A stretch of DNA of 7,623 bases, taken from NCBI GenBank assembly GCA_963205465.1, contig CAUJKG010000422.1, positions 1-7,623 of the forward strand. Reading direction: 5' to 3'. The notes under the pieces were generated by a model that saw only the letters and a program-made list of their open reading frames with translations, searched no databases and had not been told where the DNA came from. This DNA is from Pseudomonadota bacterium (GTDB taxonomy: Bacteria; Pseudomonadota; Alphaproteobacteria; Rhizobiales; Xanthobacteraceae). Both the position numbers and the translations under genes were made by a program. Shown here one piece after another: positions 6,828 to 7,623 of this stretch (positions within the stretch are counted from its first letter, which is position 1; every line of letters begins with the position of its first letter).

Positions 6828-7328
6828 CTAGTTGCCGGCGCCGAACGGATTGATATTGCCGACGTTCTTCAGGATGTTGCCGACCAGCGAAATGTCGGCG
6901 CCGCCGGCCATGGTGGTGCGGCTGATGAAGTCGAAGATCTTGCCGTCCTGCAGGCCGTAATTCGCGATCCTCGTCACGCGGCGATCGGCGCTGAAATAGA
7001 CCACGAGCACGCGCTGATCGATGACCTGCGGCCGGAGGAACGCCGTCTGCCGGGTCTTCTGCGAAATGTAATAGAAGGCTTCGCCCGAAACCGTCGCGAC
7101 CGTGGAGGGCGTGCCCAGCACGAGGAGCACCTGTTCCTGGCTGGCGCCGATCGGCACCTGCTGGAGCGCGTTCTCGTCCAGGATATAGCCGCGGTTATAG
7201 GTCTGGGTGATCCCGCTTATCGGCACGTCGATGCCGCTGCTGCATCCGGCCACCAGAACGGAAGAGAGCACCGCCGCTGCCGAGAGGGCGCGGCGAAGGG
7301 ATTTGATCTGCAACGGCGCTACGAGCAT
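6828..7328 (-). CDS. bamE: Outer membrane protein assembly factor BamE (SmpA/OmlA lipoprotein)
   Basis: BamE is a lipoprotein of the BAM complex, which folds beta-barrel proteins into the outer membrane. The 166-residue precursor has a basic n-region (KSLRR), a hydrophobic stretch (about 14-26) and a lipobox LVAGC with lipidated C29 followed by S30. That points to outer-membrane sorting rather than an Asp+2 inner-membrane signal. The SmpA/BamE domain (about 45-135) shows RGYILDENALQQVPIGASQEQVLLVLGTP, split here as residues 46-57 and 58-74, followed by a strand-rich region with FYYISQ and VVYFSADRRVTRIANYGL. A Gly/Asn-rich tail ending INPFGAGN extends past the E. coli length (113 aa), which is usual in alphaproteobacteria. 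The ATG at 7328 gives a complete signal peptide but has no clear Shine-Dalgarno. The gene is convergent with hppA and divergent from the chaperone gene. Confidence 0.94.
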   Translation of the reverse strand: MLVAPLQIKSLRRALSAAAVLSSVLVAGCSSGIDVPISGITQTYNRGYILDENALQQVPIGASQEQVLLVLGTPSTVATVSGEAFYYISQKTRQTAFLRPQVIDQRVLVVYFSADRRVTRIANYGLQDGKIFDFISRTTMAGGADISLVGNILKNVGNINPFGAGN

Positions 7329-7406
7329 TATCGATAATTGCCGGATTGACTTGTCGCGACCCCGCGACTACCCCGCGCGGCTACGAAACGCAAATTGGCC
7401 CCCGGT
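7329..7406. promoter_or_regulatory. Divergent intergenic spacer between bamE and the cytochrome bc1 chaperone gene
   Basis: This 78-nt spacer must hold the start signals for both divergent genes. Visible elements are a perfect 12-bp palindrome ATTATCGATAAT (7327-7338) that overlaps the bamE start codon, a TTGACT (7346-7351) resembling a + strand -35 box, and an inverted repeat GTCGCG-ACCC-CGCGAC (7353-7368) directly after it. At 16-18 nt past TTGACT I find only poor -10 candidates (CTACCC). Neither flanking ATG has a good Shine-Dalgarno. Promoter placement is therefore tentative. Confidence 0.35.
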
Positions 7407-7623
7407 ATGTTCCTGTTCAAGAAGCGCGATGACGCGCGGCGGAAGACCATTGAACGCCTCTATGGCGCGATCGTGGCGCAGGCCCGCATGCCCGCGTTCT
7501 ACCTCGATTTCGGTGTTCCCGACACGGTCGAGGGCCGTTTCGATCTGCTCGTGCTGCACATGCATCTTGTGAATGCGCGGTTGGTGGAGGCCGGCGAGGC
7601 GGGGGTGGCGCTCGGCCAGGAGA
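7407..7623 (+). CDS. Ubiquinol-cytochrome c chaperone (CBP3-like), N-terminal part; runs off the right edge
   Basis: The frame is open from ATG 7407 to the window end, giving 72 residues beginning MFLFKKRDDARRKTIERLYG. The pattern of a short basic start, then IERLYGAIVAQARMPAFYLDFGVPDTVEGRF and a helix LLVLHMHLVNARL, matches the Ubiq_cyt_C_chap family. Its mitochondrial member Cbp3 assists cytochrome b translation and bc1 complex assembly; a similar role at the inner membrane is inferred here. In related alphaproteobacteria this gene lies next to bamE and is followed by a DUF177 (YceD-like) gene and plsX, which lie outside this window. No clear ribosome site precedes the ATG, but the family typically starts this close to the IERLYG helix. 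The C-terminal half cannot be checked. Confidence 0.87.
   Translation, partial: MFLFKKRDDARRKTIERLYGAIVAQARMPAFYLDFGVPDTVEGRFDLLVLHMHLVNARLVEAGEAGVALGQE

Noticed and set aside
6567..7337. 256-codon + strand frame across the hppA end, terminator and bamE
   Set aside because: It runs through the strong terminator and is antisense to a clear lipoprotein gene; the translation has no family features.

Overview
The window is a conserved stretch of housekeeping chromosome from a high-GC alphaproteobacterium, most likely of the order Hyphomicrobiales (Rhizobiales; Bradyrhizobium/Xanthobacteraceae-like). The assignment rests on four things: strong G/C bias at third codon positions, the gene order glyA-nrdR-ribD-ribE-ribH-nusB-thiL, a K+-independent type H+-pyrophosphatase, and the bamE / ubiquinol-cytochrome c chaperone pair that is typical of this class. 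I see no mobile element, CRISPR array, tRNA, rRNA or prophage gene.

Region 1 (1-4449, + strand) is one tightly packed run of genes that is probably a single operon. It holds the 3' end of glyA (serine hydroxymethyltransferase), nrdR (ATP-cone/zinc-ribbon repressor of ribonucleotide reductase genes), ribD, ribE and ribH (three enzymes of riboflavin synthesis), nusB (transcription antitermination factor) and thiL (thiamine-monophosphate kinase). Gaps between genes are 27, 6, 3, 18, 14 and 1 nt. The themes are one-carbon and nucleotide metabolism, flavin and thiamine cofactor supply, and rRNA transcription. RibD, RibE and RibH cover every step from the GTP-cyclohydrolase product to riboflavin except the dephosphorylation. 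The genes for GTP cyclohydrolase II and dihydroxybutanone-phosphate synthase (ribBA) are not here.

Region 2 (4450-4626) is a 177-nt gene-free leader with potential for a large hairpin. It leads into hppA (4627-6756), a 709-residue membrane proton-pumping pyrophosphatase whose start is fixed by a good Shine-Dalgarno. A strong, probably bidirectional terminator (6772-6811) follows and is shared with the convergent gene bamE.

Region 3 (6828-7623) holds bamE (- strand, lipoprotein of the outer-membrane BAM complex). A 78-nt divergent spacer separates it from the 5' part of a CBP3-type ubiquinol-cytochrome c chaperone gene that runs off the right edge.

Nothing here looks like a new biological system. 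The points most worth a second look are a valine at the normally conserved active-site lysine position of the RibH lumazine synthase, an atypical glyA tail at the left edge, the structured hppA leader, and the small palindromes in the bamE/chaperone divergent spacer.
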